From: Thiopseudomonas sp964394445
GTDB taxonomy: Bacteria; Pseudomonadota; Gammaproteobacteria; Pseudomonadales; Pseudomonadaceae
Direction: 5' to 3'
DNA: 64,000 nucleotides
NCBI GenBank assembly: GCA_964394445.1
Contig: CAYMXO010000006.1
Location: 6,218 to 70,217 of the forward strand
Position numbers and translations under genes: made by a program. Under the pieces are notes generated by a model. That model ran no database searches. It saw only the letters and a list, made by a program, of their open reading frames with translations, and was not told the origin of the DNA. This document shows positions 44,339 through 52,523 of this stretch, in pieces; positions within the stretch are counted from its first letter, which is position 1; every line of letters starts with the position of its first letter.

Positions 44339-45109
44339 TTATTTAACGTCTTTCCAGTACTCCCGCTTGAGCAGATAGGCAAAGACGAAGAACACGACCA
44401 GGAACAACAGTACATAAGTACCGATGCGCTGGCTCTTGAGCTTGACCGGGTTGGCCGAATACTCAAGGAAGGTCACCAGGTTCTTGACTGTCTCGTCAAA
44501 CTCCTGCTCGCTCATGCTGCCAGTACCTTTTTGTACCACCAGCTCATCGCAGGCTTCTTCGGTAACCGGTGCACCGGTCAGCGGGTCAAAGACCTTCTTG
44601 CCGTTCTCGACCAGAGGAACTTGCTTGCAGTCGATGACCTGGTTGCCTTGCAGGGACACCAGCACATTGGGCATGCCAACGTTATCAAACACCTTGTTGT
44701 TGGCACCCAGCGGACGGGATGGGTCTGCGTAAAAGGTACGCAGGTAAGTGTAGAGCCAGTCAGCACCACGTACACGGGCAACCAGGGTCAGGTCGGGCGG
44801 AACTACGCCAAACCACTTCTTGCCCTGCTCATCGGTCATCGGGGTGCGCATGTGGTCACCAATCTTGGCATCGGTAAAGACGATGTTTTCCATCATCTCT
44901 TCTTCGCTGATGCCGAGGTCGGTCGCGACCCGCTCGTAACGCTGGAACTTCATGCCGTGGCAGCCAAGGCAGTAGTTGGCGAAGGTTTTCAGGCCATCCT
45001 GCATGGCGGCCTTGTCGGTGAGGTCAATATCCACCTTGTCCAGCGGATAGGCTGCATGGCCAAACAGCGGCAGTGCAGACACCAGAAGTGTAGCAATAAT
45101 CTTTTTCAT
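44339..45109 (-). CDS. petC: Ubiquinol-cytochrome c reductase, cytochrome c1 subunit
   Basis: The 256-residue protein has a signal peptide (cleavage after about residue 19), the covalent heme site CLGCH at 47-51, and a C-terminal membrane anchor (about 233-250, TYVLLFLVVFFVFAYLL). It carries electrons from the Rieske protein to soluble cytochrome c in the periplasm. The start shares one base with the petB stop (TAATG). Cytochrome b and c1 are separate here, not fused. Confidence 0.97.
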   Translation of the reverse strand: MKKIIATLLVSALPLFGHAAYPLDKVDIDLTDKAAMQDGLKTFANYCLGCHGMKFQRYERVATDLGISEEEMMENIVFTDAKIGDHMRTPMTDEQGKKWFGVVPPDLTLVARVRGADWLYTYLRTFYADPSRPLGANNKVFDNVGMPNVLVSLQGNQVIDCKQVPLVENGKKVFDPLTGAPVTEEACDELVVQKGTGSMSEQEFDETVKNLVTFLEYSANPVKLKSQRIGTYVLLFLVVFFVFAYLLKREYWKDVK

Positions 45110-46320
45110 TAGCCTGTCACCCTTTCAGGAACCGGTTTGGTCTTTTCCATTCTGGTGTAGAAAGGCATCAGAATGAAATACGCGAAGTAAAGTACGGTAC
45201 ACACGCGCGACAGCAGAGTGAATTCGGGGGTTGGTGGCAGTACACCCATCACGCCCAGGATGACGAACGAGATGCAGAAGATCCACAGCCATACCTTGCT
45301 CAGCCAGCCCTTGTAGCGCATGGAACGAACCGGACTGCGGTCGAGCCATGGCAGTACAAACAGCAGGGCAATGGAAGCACCCATCGCGATGACACCCATC
45401 AGCTTGTCAGGCACTGCACGCAGGATCGCGTAAAACGGGGTGAAGTACCACACAGGAGCAATATGCTCCGGGGTTTTCAGACCGTTGGCCTGCTCAAAGT
45501 TCGGACGCTCCAGGAAGTAGCCGCCAAACTCGGGCATGAAGAACACCACGAAGCAGAAGACAAACAGGAATACCACTACGCCGACAATGTCTTTGACAGT
45601 GTAGTACGGATGGAAAGGAATACCGTCCAGGGGTACGCCGTTTTCATCTTTCAGCTTTTTGATGTCAACGCCATCAGGGTTGTTGGAACCCACTTCGTGC
45701 AGAGCCAGGATATGCAGCACAACCAGCGCCAGCAAAACGATCGGCACAGCAATCACGTGCAGGGCGAAGAAGCGGTTCAGGGTGATGCCGGAGATCAGGT
45801 AGTCACCACGGATCCACTCGGTCAGGTCGGCACCAATCACCGGAATTGCACCAAACAGGGAGATGATCACCTGGGCGCCCCAGTAGGACATTTGACCCCA
45901 TGGCAGCAGGTAGCCCATAAAGGCTTCGGCCATCAGCGCCAGGTAGATCAGCATACCGAAAATCCAGACCAGCTCGCGTGGCTTCTGATAGGAGCCGTAC
46001 AGCAGGCCGCGGAACATATGCAGGTACACCACCACAAAGAACGCGGAGGCGCCGGTGGAGTGCAGGTAGCGCAGGATCCAGCCGTATTCCACATCACGCA
46101 TGATGTATTCAACGGAGGCAAAAGCGCCTTCGGCGGACGGCTCATAGCTCATGGTCAGCCAGATGCCGGTAAGGATCTGGTTAACCAGAACCAGCAGTGC
46201 CAGGGAACCAAAGAAATAATAGAAGTTGAAGTTCTTTGGTGCGTAGTACTTGGATAGATGGTCTTCCCACATTTTGGTTGCGGGGAAGCGGGCATCAACC
46301 CATTCCATGAACTTGCTCAT
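45109..46320 (-). CDS. petB: Ubiquinol-cytochrome c reductase, cytochrome b subunit
   Basis: The 403-residue protein has eight or nine membrane helices and binds two b hemes. The heme-ligand regions WILRYLHSTGASAFFVVVYLH and RFFALHVIAVPIVLLALVVLH (in parts), the quinol-site PEW-like region, and GSNNPDGVD are typical. It is the core of the bc1 complex that moves protons while oxidising quinol. Overlaps with petA and petC by one base each show a tightly coupled operon. Confidence 0.97.
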   Translation of the reverse strand: MSKFMEWVDARFPATKMWEDHLSKYYAPKNFNFYYFFGSLALLVLVNQILTGIWLTMSYEPSAEGAFASVEYIMRDVEYGWILRYLHSTGASAFFVVVYLHMFRGLLYGSYQKPRELVWIFGMLIYLALMAEAFMGYLLPWGQMSYWGAQVIISLFGAIPVIGADLTEWIRGDYLISGITLNRFFALHVIAVPIVLLALVVLHILALHEVGSNNPDGVDIKKLKDENGVPLDGIPFHPYYTVKDIVGVVVFLFVFCFVVFFMPEFGGYFLERPNFEQANGLKTPEHIAPVWYFTPFYAILRAVPDKLMGVIAMGASIALLFVLPWLDRSPVRSMRYKGWLSKVWLWIFCISFVILGVMGVLPPTPEFTLLSRVCTVLYFAYFILMPFYTRMEKTKPVPERVTG

Positions 46321-46913
46321 CAGGCAGTCTCCTCATCCACACCGATAATGACCACATCGTCCGTTTCGTAGGCGTGCGGAGGGATCGGCAGGTTCAGGGG
46401 TGCTGGCTGGGCCTTGTAGACGCGGCCGGCCAGATCGTAACGGGAGCCATGGCAGGCACAGAAATAACCGCCAAGCCAGTCCGGACCCAGGTCGGCAGGT
46501 GCCACTTCAGGGCGGAAGGTCGGCGCACAGCCCAGGTGGGTACAGATACCCAGGACAATCAGCAGCTCCGAGCGGATCGCGCGGTTCTTTGGATCCACGT
46601 ATTCGGGCTGGTCGGAATCCTTGGACTCCGGGTCGGCCAGGACTGGTTCGAGTTTTTCCAGACCCGCCATGATTTCTGCTGTGCGACGAACCACAAATAC
46701 CGGCTGACCGCGCCACTCAGCTACAACCTGCTGACCCGCTTCAACCTTACTGATGTTGATTCGCACCGGTGCACCCGCCGCCTTGGCTTTGGCGCTGGGC
46801 TGCCATGACCCCAGAAACGGGATGGCTGCCCCGGCCGTTCCTGCTGCGCCTACCACGGAGGTAGCAGCAACAAGGAAGCGACGTCGGCCCGCATTCACGC
46901 CGTCATTGCTCAT
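46320..46913 (-). CDS. petA: Ubiquinol-cytochrome c reductase, Rieske iron-sulfur subunit
   Basis: The 197-residue protein has a Tat-type twin arginine region (RRRFLV, residues 10-15) that also serves as membrane anchor. The 2Fe-2S ligands are in CTHLGC (124-129) and CACHGS (152-157). ATG 46913 has GGGAGA seven bases upstream and gives the MSNDGVNAGRRRFLVAATS start typical of Pseudomonas; ATG 46928 is less likely. It leads the petABC operon. Confidence 0.97.
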   Translation of the reverse strand: MSNDGVNAGRRRFLVAATSVVGAAGTAGAAIPFLGSWQPSAKAKAAGAPVRINISKVEAGQQVVAEWRGQPVFVVRRTAEIMAGLEKLEPVLADPESKDSDQPEYVDPKNRAIRSELLIVLGICTHLGCAPTFRPEVAPADLGPDWLGGYFCACHGSRYDLAGRVYKAQPAPLNLPIPPHAYETDDVVIIGVDEETA

Positions 46914-46993
46914 TAAGTTGTCTCCCATCAGCTCATCTGGCTTGTTATCAAGCCTATAGTCAGAAAAAACCGAATGTTTTTTCAATTGAACGA

Positions 46994-47022
46994 ATACTAA
47001 AGAAAAGCCATGCAATTGACAA
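46994..47022 (-). promoter_or_regulatory. Probable sigma70 promoter of petABC
   Basis: Minus strand TTGTCA at 47022-47017 and TAGTAT at 46999-46994 with a 17-base spacer, about 75 bases before the petA ATG. A second TATAAT at 47029-47024 without a clear -35 lies just upstream and may be another start. Confidence 0.65.
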
Positions 47023-47110
47023 GATTATAGCCTTGCCCAGCCGCGGCTTTCAGCCTCCGTATTACAGACACTTAAGCCTGATCAAAGCACCAGGCCGGCA
47101 TCCGTCCTGC

Positions 47111-47150
47111 AAAAAAAACGCCCGTCCGGATACGGAGCGGGCGTTTTTTG
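47111..47150 (-). terminator. Rho-independent terminator after rpsI
   Basis: On the minus strand, CGCCCG and CCGT-type arms form a stem with a one-base bulge, then a run of eight T. It lies 25 bases past the rpsI stop and separates the ribosomal operon from petABC. Confidence 0.88.
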
Positions 47151-47174
47151 TATAACGCAAAAGCGGCAGCTTCT

Positions 47175-47567
47175 TTAACGCTTGGAGAACTGTGGACGCT
47201 TGCGCGCTTTGCGCAGACCCACTTTCTTGCGTTCAACCTCACGCGCGTCACGAGTTACAAAGCCAGCCTTGCGCAGTTCGCCACGCAGGGTTTCATCGTA
47301 CTCGATTAGCGCACGGGTGATACCGTGACGAATTGCCCCAGCCTGGCCGGTAGTACCACCACCGGAGACAGTGACGAACACATCGAATTTCTCCATGCTT
47401 TCGGTCAGTTCCAGCGGCTGACGCACCATCATGCGTGCAGTTTCACGGCCGAAGAAGTCTTCCAGGCTGCGGCTGTTGATGGAAATGCTGCCAGTACCCG
47501 GACGCAGAAATACGCGAGCGGTTGCAGTCTTGCGACGGCCAGTGCCGTAGTTTTGATTTGCGGACAT
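47175..47567 (-). CDS. rpsI: 30S ribosomal protein S9
   Basis: The 130-residue protein has the S9 start NYGTGRRKTATARVFLRPG, the GGGTTGQAGAIRHGITRAL centre and the basic C-terminal tail GLRKARKRPQFSKR that reaches the decoding centre. It lies 15 bases after rplM in the standard order. Confidence 0.99.
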   Translation of the reverse strand: MSANQNYGTGRRKTATARVFLRPGTGSISINSRSLEDFFGRETARMMVRQPLELTESMEKFDVFVTVSGGGTTGQAGAIRHGITRALIEYDETLRGELRKAGFVTRDAREVERKKVGLRKARKRPQFSKR

Positions 47568-47582
47568 GATCTGATATTCCCG

Positions 47583-48011
47583 TTAAATCTTCAGTTCTTG
47601 TGGCTGCTGTGCAGCGTGCGGATGCTCGGTACCAGCATAGACTTTCAGCTTGCGGTACATGTCGCGACCCAGAGGATTCTTGGGCAGCATGCCTTTTACG
47701 GCACCTTCGATCACGCGCTCGGGGGCACGTTCGATCAGCTTCTCGAAGCTGATTTCCTTGATGCCGCCGGGATAGCCGGTGTGAGAATAGTAAATCTTGT
47801 CGGTGTTCTTCTTGCCGGTCACGCACACTTTCTCGGCGTTGATGACAACAATATAGTCACCGGTATCAACGTGTGGCGTGTACTCGGGCTTGTGCTTGCC
47901 GCGCAGGCGACGTGCCACTTCAGTCGCCAAACGACCCAAGGTCTGGCCTGTCGCGTCGATCACGTACCAGTCGCGCTTGACTGTTTCTGGTTTTGCACTA
48001 AAAGTTTTCAT
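47583..48011 (-). CDS. rplM: 50S ribosomal protein L13
   Basis: The 142-residue protein matches L13: KTFSAKPETVKRDWYVIDATG, TLGRLATEVARRLRGKHKPEY (in parts), YSHTGYPGGIKE and LGRDMYRKLKVYAG. First gene of the rplM-rpsI operon. A possible promoter at 48206-48233 would give a leader of nearly 190 bases, longer than usual. Confidence 0.99.
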   Translation of the reverse strand: MKTFSAKPETVKRDWYVIDATGQTLGRLATEVARRLRGKHKPEYTPHVDTGDYIVVINAEKVCVTGKKNTDKIYYSHTGYPGGIKEISFEKLIERAPERVIEGAVKGMLPKNPLGRDMYRKLKVYAGTEHPHAAQQPQELKI

Positions 48012-48205
48012 TCGTTATGGCCTCGGGACCGCACTGCAAATGGCGGTAACTCCTAATGAATAATCTGATTCTTGGCTGGCAGGACGCCTGCTTGCACTAC
48101 TTCGTGGGGGCTCGGGTCTCGCGCAATAGTCATCCTGTACGGCGAACTTGGCATCTCTTCGCCTGTCCCTCTGCCGGTAGGCTGTCCGGCAAAAAGAGTC
48201 GGACA

Positions 48206-48233
48206 ATTATGCCCGGCTACAAAAAAATTGCAA
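48206..48233 (-). promoter_or_regulatory. Possible rplM-rpsI promoter
   Basis: Minus strand TTGCAA at 48233-48228, a 16-base spacer and CATAAT at 48211-48206. Transcription would start near 48198. The fit is moderate. Confidence 0.45.
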
Positions 48234-48263
48234 CCTTGAATCAGTCGACCGCCACCACAGACT

Positions 48264-48293
48264 TTGCCATACACGAGGACAGGCAGCTAATAT
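48264..48293 (+). promoter_or_regulatory. Possible sulP promoter
   Basis: TTGCCA at 48264-48269 and TAATAT at 48288-48293 with an 18-base spacer, about 60 bases before the transporter ATG. Moderate fit only. Confidence 0.4.
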
Positions 48294-48361
48294 AACCTTT
48301 TACAGATCTGTCTCATCTGACGCCCGGCCTTGCCGGCCGTATCTCCACACTGGAGTGTGTC

Positions 48362-50203
48362 ATGTACTTTCCACCGCTGTTTTCAGCGCTACGTCAAAGT
48401 TTCAAGGCGGGCTACACCTTTTCCACCCTGCGCGGGGACATCAGCGCCGGCATCACCATCGGCATCATTGCCATTCCACTGGCCATGGCCCTGTCTATCG
48501 CCGTTGGCGCCGCCCCCCAGCACGGCCTTTACACCACCCTGATCGCCGGCTCGCTAATTGCCCTGACCGGCGGCTCGCGCTTTAACGTCTCCGGCCCCAC
48601 TGCAGCCTTTGTCGTCATCCTGCTGCCCATCACGCAAAATTTCGGTCTGGGCGGCCTGCTGCTGTGTACCCTGATGGCAGGCGTCATCCTGATTGTCATG
48701 GGCGTGCTGCGCGCCGGCGCATTGCTACAGTACATCCCCTACCCGGTGGTATTGGGATTCACCGCAGGAATTGGCGTGGTCATCGCCACCCTGCAAATTC
48801 CCGATGCCTTTGGCCTGGGCGACCTGGGCACGACCAACAACTATATCGAACGCGTACAGAGTATAGCCGCCGGGCTGCCGAACATCCGCCTTGGCGACAC
48901 CCTGGTCGGTGCACTGACCCTGAGTACCCTGATCATCTGGCCCAAGCTCTTTCCCAAGATTCCCGGTCACCTGATTGCCCTGGTGCTTGGCTCGCTGCTA
49001 GGCCTTGTCCTGGTATATGCCGGTACTGACGTGGCAGTGCTGGGTGACCGGTTCAGCTATGAGGTCGACGGCGTCAGTCATCCGGGCATTCCACCTTTTT
49101 TGCCAGACTTTGTCCTGCCCTGGAATCTGCCCGGTCCCAATGGTCAGCCACTGGTGCTGAGCTTCGAGCTGTTCCGCCAGCTGCTGGCACCGGCCTTCGC
49201 CATCGCCATGCTCGGTGCCATCGAGTCATTGCTGTGCGCCGTGATTGCTGACGGCATGGCCGGCACCCGCCACGACCCCAACGGCGAGCTGCTCGGCCAG
49301 GGGATCGGCAACCTGGTGGCCCCGTTGTTTGGCGGGATCACCGCCACCGCGGCCATTGCCCGCAGTGCCGCCAACGTGCGTGCCGGAGCATTCTCCCCGA
49401 TTGCCGCCATCATCCATGCCGGCGTGGTCCTGCTCGCCATCCTGGTACTGGCACCCATCTTTACCCACCTGCCGATGGCCGCCCTGGCCGCCATGCTGCT
49501 GGTGGTTGCCTGGAACATGAGCGAACCCAAGCATGTCTGGCACACCTTGCGCATTGCGCCCCGTAACGACGTACTGGTACTGCTGACCTGCCTGATTCTG
49601 ACGGTGCTGTTCGACATGGTGCTGGCCGTCGGCGTCGGTTTGCTGCTGGCTGCCGGACTGTTCATCAAGAGCATGAGCGACTGGACCGATACCGCCAGTA
49701 TCGACCGCAAACAGTTTGGCGAGCTGCAGGACCTGCCCGATTCGGTTGCCCTGTATGCCATTAGTGGACCGCTGTTTTTTGCCGCGGCCGAAAAAGCGCT
49801 AAATACCCTGCGCCGGTTTTCGCCCGGACTGCAACTGGTGATCATCGACATGCGGGCGGTACCCATGCTGGACATGACGGCACTGGCGGCACTGGGCAGC
49901 GTGGTCGCCGATTACCACAAGCAGGGTATCGGCATCATTTTCATGGGTGCCTCATCGCGGGTGCGGCGCAAAATGCGCCGTGCTGGCATTCACGTGGAGA
50001 AAAACATGCTGGCCAACGCCGCCACACCGTCCCAGGCGCGGGATCGCGCCCAGGGCTGGCTACGTGCCCGCGGCATAATACCAGAGGCGACTGCAGCCCG
50101 CACAACAGATACTTCCGAGCATGACCACGGCACCGAAGATCCGGCGGACACTCCTGCAAACGGTCAACAGGAAACCGACAAGCATGAACATGAACCAATA
50201 TAA
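48362..50203 (+). CDS. SulP family anion transporter with STAS domain
   Basis: The 613-residue protein has an N-terminal SLC26/SulP membrane domain (about 20-430, with DISAGITIGIIAIPLAMALS and VSGPTAAFVVILLP) and a cytoplasmic STAS domain (about 455-560, with LFFAAAEKALNTL and VIIDMRAVPMLDMTAL). The last 40 residues are charged. SulP proteins carry sulfate, bicarbonate or dicarboxylates; the substrate is not decided by sequence. A DauA-like C4-dicarboxylate role is possible. GGAG precedes ATG 48362 by six bases. The end overlaps the thiD start. Confidence 0.9.
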   Translation: MYFPPLFSALRQSFKAGYTFSTLRGDISAGITIGIIAIPLAMALSIAVGAAPQHGLYTTLIAGSLIALTGGSRFNVSGPTAAFVVILLPITQNFGLGGLLLCTLMAGVILIVMGVLRAGALLQYIPYPVVLGFTAGIGVVIATLQIPDAFGLGDLGTTNNYIERVQSIAAGLPNIRLGDTLVGALTLSTLIIWPKLFPKIPGHLIALVLGSLLGLVLVYAGTDVAVLGDRFSYEVDGVSHPGIPPFLPDFVLPWNLPGPNGQPLVLSFELFRQLLAPAFAIAMLGAIESLLCAVIADGMAGTRHDPNGELLGQGIGNLVAPLFGGITATAAIARSAANVRAGAFSPIAAIIHAGVVLLAILVLAPIFTHLPMAALAAMLLVVAWNMSEPKHVWHTLRIAPRNDVLVLLTCLILTVLFDMVLAVGVGLLLAAGLFIKSMSDWTDTASIDRKQFGELQDLPDSVALYAISGPLFFAAAEKALNTLRRFSPGLQLVIIDMRAVPMLDMTALAALGSVVADYHKQGIGIIFMGASSRVRRKMRRAGIHVEKNMLANAATPSQARDRAQGWLRARGIIPEATAARTTDTSEHDHGTEDPADTPANGQQETDKHEHEPI

Positions 50204-50978
50204 CTCCCGTCCCATCGTCCTCTGTCTGTCCGGTCACGACCCAATTGGCGGTGCCGGCTTGCAGGCCGACATCGAGGCAATTGCGGCACAGCAATGCCAT
50301 GCGGCACCTGCAGTGACCGCACTGACCATTCAGGATACGGTGAACGTCAGCAATTTCCGCGTGCTTGATCACGACTGGATCACCGCCCAGGCGCGCGCCA
50401 TTCTCAACGACGTGCCGGTTGCCGCCGTCAAGCTGGGCATGCTGGGCTCCAGTGAAATGGTTCGCACGGCCTGCGAGATCCTGCACATGGCCCCAGACGC
50501 CCCCGTGGTCTGCGATCCGGTATTGCGCGCCGAAGGTGGTGGCTCGCTGGGTGAGGATGATGTGGGCTTTGTACTGCGTGAAGAACTGTTGCCACTGGCG
50601 CTGATAGCCACTCCCAATTTGCCGGAAGCGCGCATCATGGCCAAGCTGCCCGAAGGCAGCCCGGACGAGTGTGCCGGCGTGTTGCTCAAGCACTGCAAAA
50701 ACGTGCTGATCACCGGCGGGCACGGCCCGGAAAACCAGCTGCACAACCGTCTGTATCTGCAGGACGGTAGCCGCCAGGACATCATCCAGCCGCGGCTGCC
50801 CGGTAAATATCATGGCTCCGGCTGCACCCTGGCCAGCGCCCTGGCCGGCCGCCTGGCGCTTGGAGAAGAGCTGGCCAGTGCAGTACGCACAGCGCTGGAC
50901 TACACCTGGCGGACCCTGCGCGATGCCGAAGCACCCGGCAAAGGGCAGTACATACCACGGCGCATCCCCATCGCCTAG
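50184..50978 (+). CDS. thiD: Hydroxymethylpyrimidine/phosphomethylpyrimidine kinase
   Basis: The 264-residue ribokinase-fold enzyme phosphorylates HMP and HMP-P in thiamine synthesis. SGHDPIGGAGLQADIEAIAA, VKLGMLGSSEMV, VCDPVLRAEGGGSL and the catalytic GKYHGSGCTLASALAGRLA (in parts) are the family blocks. ATG 50184 and ATG 50190 are both possible; both lie within the end of the transporter gene, with AGGAA upstream of the first. Confidence 0.94.
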   Translation: MNMNQYNSRPIVLCLSGHDPIGGAGLQADIEAIAAQQCHAAPAVTALTIQDTVNVSNFRVLDHDWITAQARAILNDVPVAAVKLGMLGSSEMVRTACEILHMAPDAPVVCDPVLRAEGGGSLGEDDVGFVLREELLPLALIATPNLPEARIMAKLPEGSPDECAGVLLKHCKNVLITGGHGPENQLHNRLYLQDGSRQDIIQPRLPGKYHGSGCTLASALAGRLALGEELASAVRTALDYTWRTLRDAEAPGKGQYIPRRIPIA

Positions 50979-51134
50979 CCCCTTACCAATAGCACTGCCT
51001 GGCAATGATTGCAACAAACCAGCCACAGGCCCCTCTTCCATGCGGCAAACTGCCCGCTTGCCGGCAACGGTAACCGGTCTAGGATAGAGTGCGCAGCCCG
51101 TCTGCACCCTTCAAGCATCTGTAGCGAGAACACC

Positions 51135-51692
51135 ATGAAACGCAGAACCCTGTTAAAAGCCGCCGGACTGACCGCAACCGGCATGACCGCTTTCACCGGT
51201 ATTGGCACCAGTGTGCTGGCAGGCCAGCAACCAGCAATCCGCACCGACCCAAAGCCACTGGACAACGAACTGGACAAATATCCACGCTGCGTCATCTGCA
51301 ACATGGACCGGCGCAAGTTCCATTACTCAAGACACCTGCTGCACTATGGCGATCAACATGCAGAAGGAACCTGCTCGATCAACTGTACCAGCGAAGCCAT
51401 GCTGCGTGAGCGCAAGCGCGGCTTTACTGCTGTTTATGCGGCAGATTACGCAGCTGCCAGCGAACCCAAACCCCTGCTTGAGGCTTCTTCTGCCACCTAT
51501 CTGATTGGGTCCAGCCTAAAAGGTGTCATGACGCCAATCAGCAAGCACTCCTTTGCCGACCGTGCCAGCGCGGAAGCCGAGCAGGCCCGCTCCGGCGGGC
51601 AGCTGGCGGACTTCAACCAGGCTGTCAGCGCCTCCCTGGAAGACTACGCCCAAATGCTGACCCGGCGCTACGCCAGCGACCGGAGTCGCTAA
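51135..51692 (+). CDS. NosL-like Tat-exported copper chaperone family protein
   Basis: The 185-residue protein starts with a twin-arginine signal KRRTLLKAAG and a hydrophobic stretch to about residue 29. The mature part has RCVICNMD (C52, C55, M57), then GTCSINC (C80, C84). This Cys-x-x-Cys-x-Met layout is that of NosL, an exported Cu(I) carrier; NosL is normally a lipoprotein, whereas this one has a Tat signal and no lipobox. No nos genes are in the window. It sits between thiD and thiE, which are adjacent in P. aeruginosa. The family call is fairly sure; the metal and partner are inferred. Confidence 0.75.
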   Translation: MKRRTLLKAAGLTATGMTAFTGIGTSVLAGQQPAIRTDPKPLDNELDKYPRCVICNMDRRKFHYSRHLLHYGDQHAEGTCSINCTSEAMLRERKRGFTAVYAADYAAASEPKPLLEASSATYLIGSSLKGVMTPISKHSFADRASAEAEQARSGGQLADFNQAVSASLEDYAQMLTRRYASDRSR

Positions 51693-51807
51693 AAGGCACG
51701 CCGGCAGGCACTGCCCACGGCGCGCGGCCTGTGGCATGATGTCGCTCGTGCAAAAACGGGCTGCCCGAGAAGCCGCCATCAAACAATTCCAGACAGGAGC
51801 CATCATC

Positions 51808-52440
51808 GTGCACTCTTCCGGCCTGCATGGCCTGTATGCCATTACCGACAGCCAGCTTCTTGCCGATGGCCGCCTGCTGCCCTGGTGCGAGGCTGCGCTG
51901 AAAGGAGGCGCACGACTGTTGCAATACCGCGACAAAAGCGGAAATGACGAACAGCGCTACCGTGAAGCCAGCAGTTTGCTGGCGTTATGTGAACGCTACG
52001 ATGCCCGCCTGGTCATCAATGACGACCTGCAACTGGCCGCGCGCCTCGGCTGTGACCTGCACCTTGGTCAGGAAGACGGCAGCCTGGCAGCCGCCCGGGA
52101 ACAACTCGGCAAACAGGCCATCATTGGCGCAACCTGTCATCACCATTTGCACCTTGCACGGCAGGCAGTCGCAGAGGGTGCCAGCTATGTAGCCTTCGGC
52201 CGCTTTTTCGGTTCAAAAACCAAACCCGGCGAAGTGCTGGCCGATATACAGTTGCTGCAACAGGCACAACAGCTGGGCGTACCTGCCGTTGCCATCGGCG
52301 GGATCAGCCTGGATAACGCCGCCCCCCTGATCGGCGGCGGAGCTGCTATGATAGCCGTCATTCATGCACTGTTTGCCGCGCCCACAGCTGCAGAGGTCGA
52401 GCGACGTGCGCGCGTCTTTAGCCAGCTGTTTCATTCCTAG
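51808..52440 (+). CDS. thiE: Thiamine phosphate synthase
   Basis: The 210-residue TIM-barrel enzyme joins HMP-PP and thiazole phosphate. GLYAITDSQLL, LLQYRDKSGNDEQRYREA, VINDDLQLAARLGCDLHLGQ (in parts), YVAFGRFFGSKTKPG and VAIGGISLDNAAPLI are present. The start GTG 51808 follows AGGAG by eight bases and gives the family N-terminus; the frame is open to ATG 51736. Together with thiD and hemL it keeps the Pseudomonas order. Confidence 0.95.
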   Translation: MHSSGLHGLYAITDSQLLADGRLLPWCEAALKGGARLLQYRDKSGNDEQRYREASSLLALCERYDARLVINDDLQLAARLGCDLHLGQEDGSLAAAREQLGKQAIIGATCHHHLHLARQAVAEGASYVAFGRFFGSKTKPGEVLADIQLLQQAQQLGVPAVAIGGISLDNAAPLIGGGAAMIAVIHALFAAPTAAEVERRARVFSQLFHS

Positions 52441-52523
52441 CCGATCCCGACAGGCCGGCCCGGTGTGTGCATGTTTCGCGGCAGACCACAACGCCTTTTA
52501 TCCCAGTACCACAGGAGCCTTAC

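Larger units (their letters stand above)
48012..48361. other. Gene-free region between divergent rplM and sulP
   Basis: No convincing gene lies in these 350 bases. The part nearest rplM (48012-48198) would be transcribed as its leader. Candidate promoters face both ways: TTGCAA/CATAAT on the minus strand and TTGCCA/TAATAT on the plus strand. Short open frames on either strand lack ribosome sites and family features. Confidence 0.6.

Noticed and set aside
48056..48295. 79-codon plus-strand frame between rplM and sulP
   Set aside because: It overlaps the likely rplM promoter and leader and shows no coding features.
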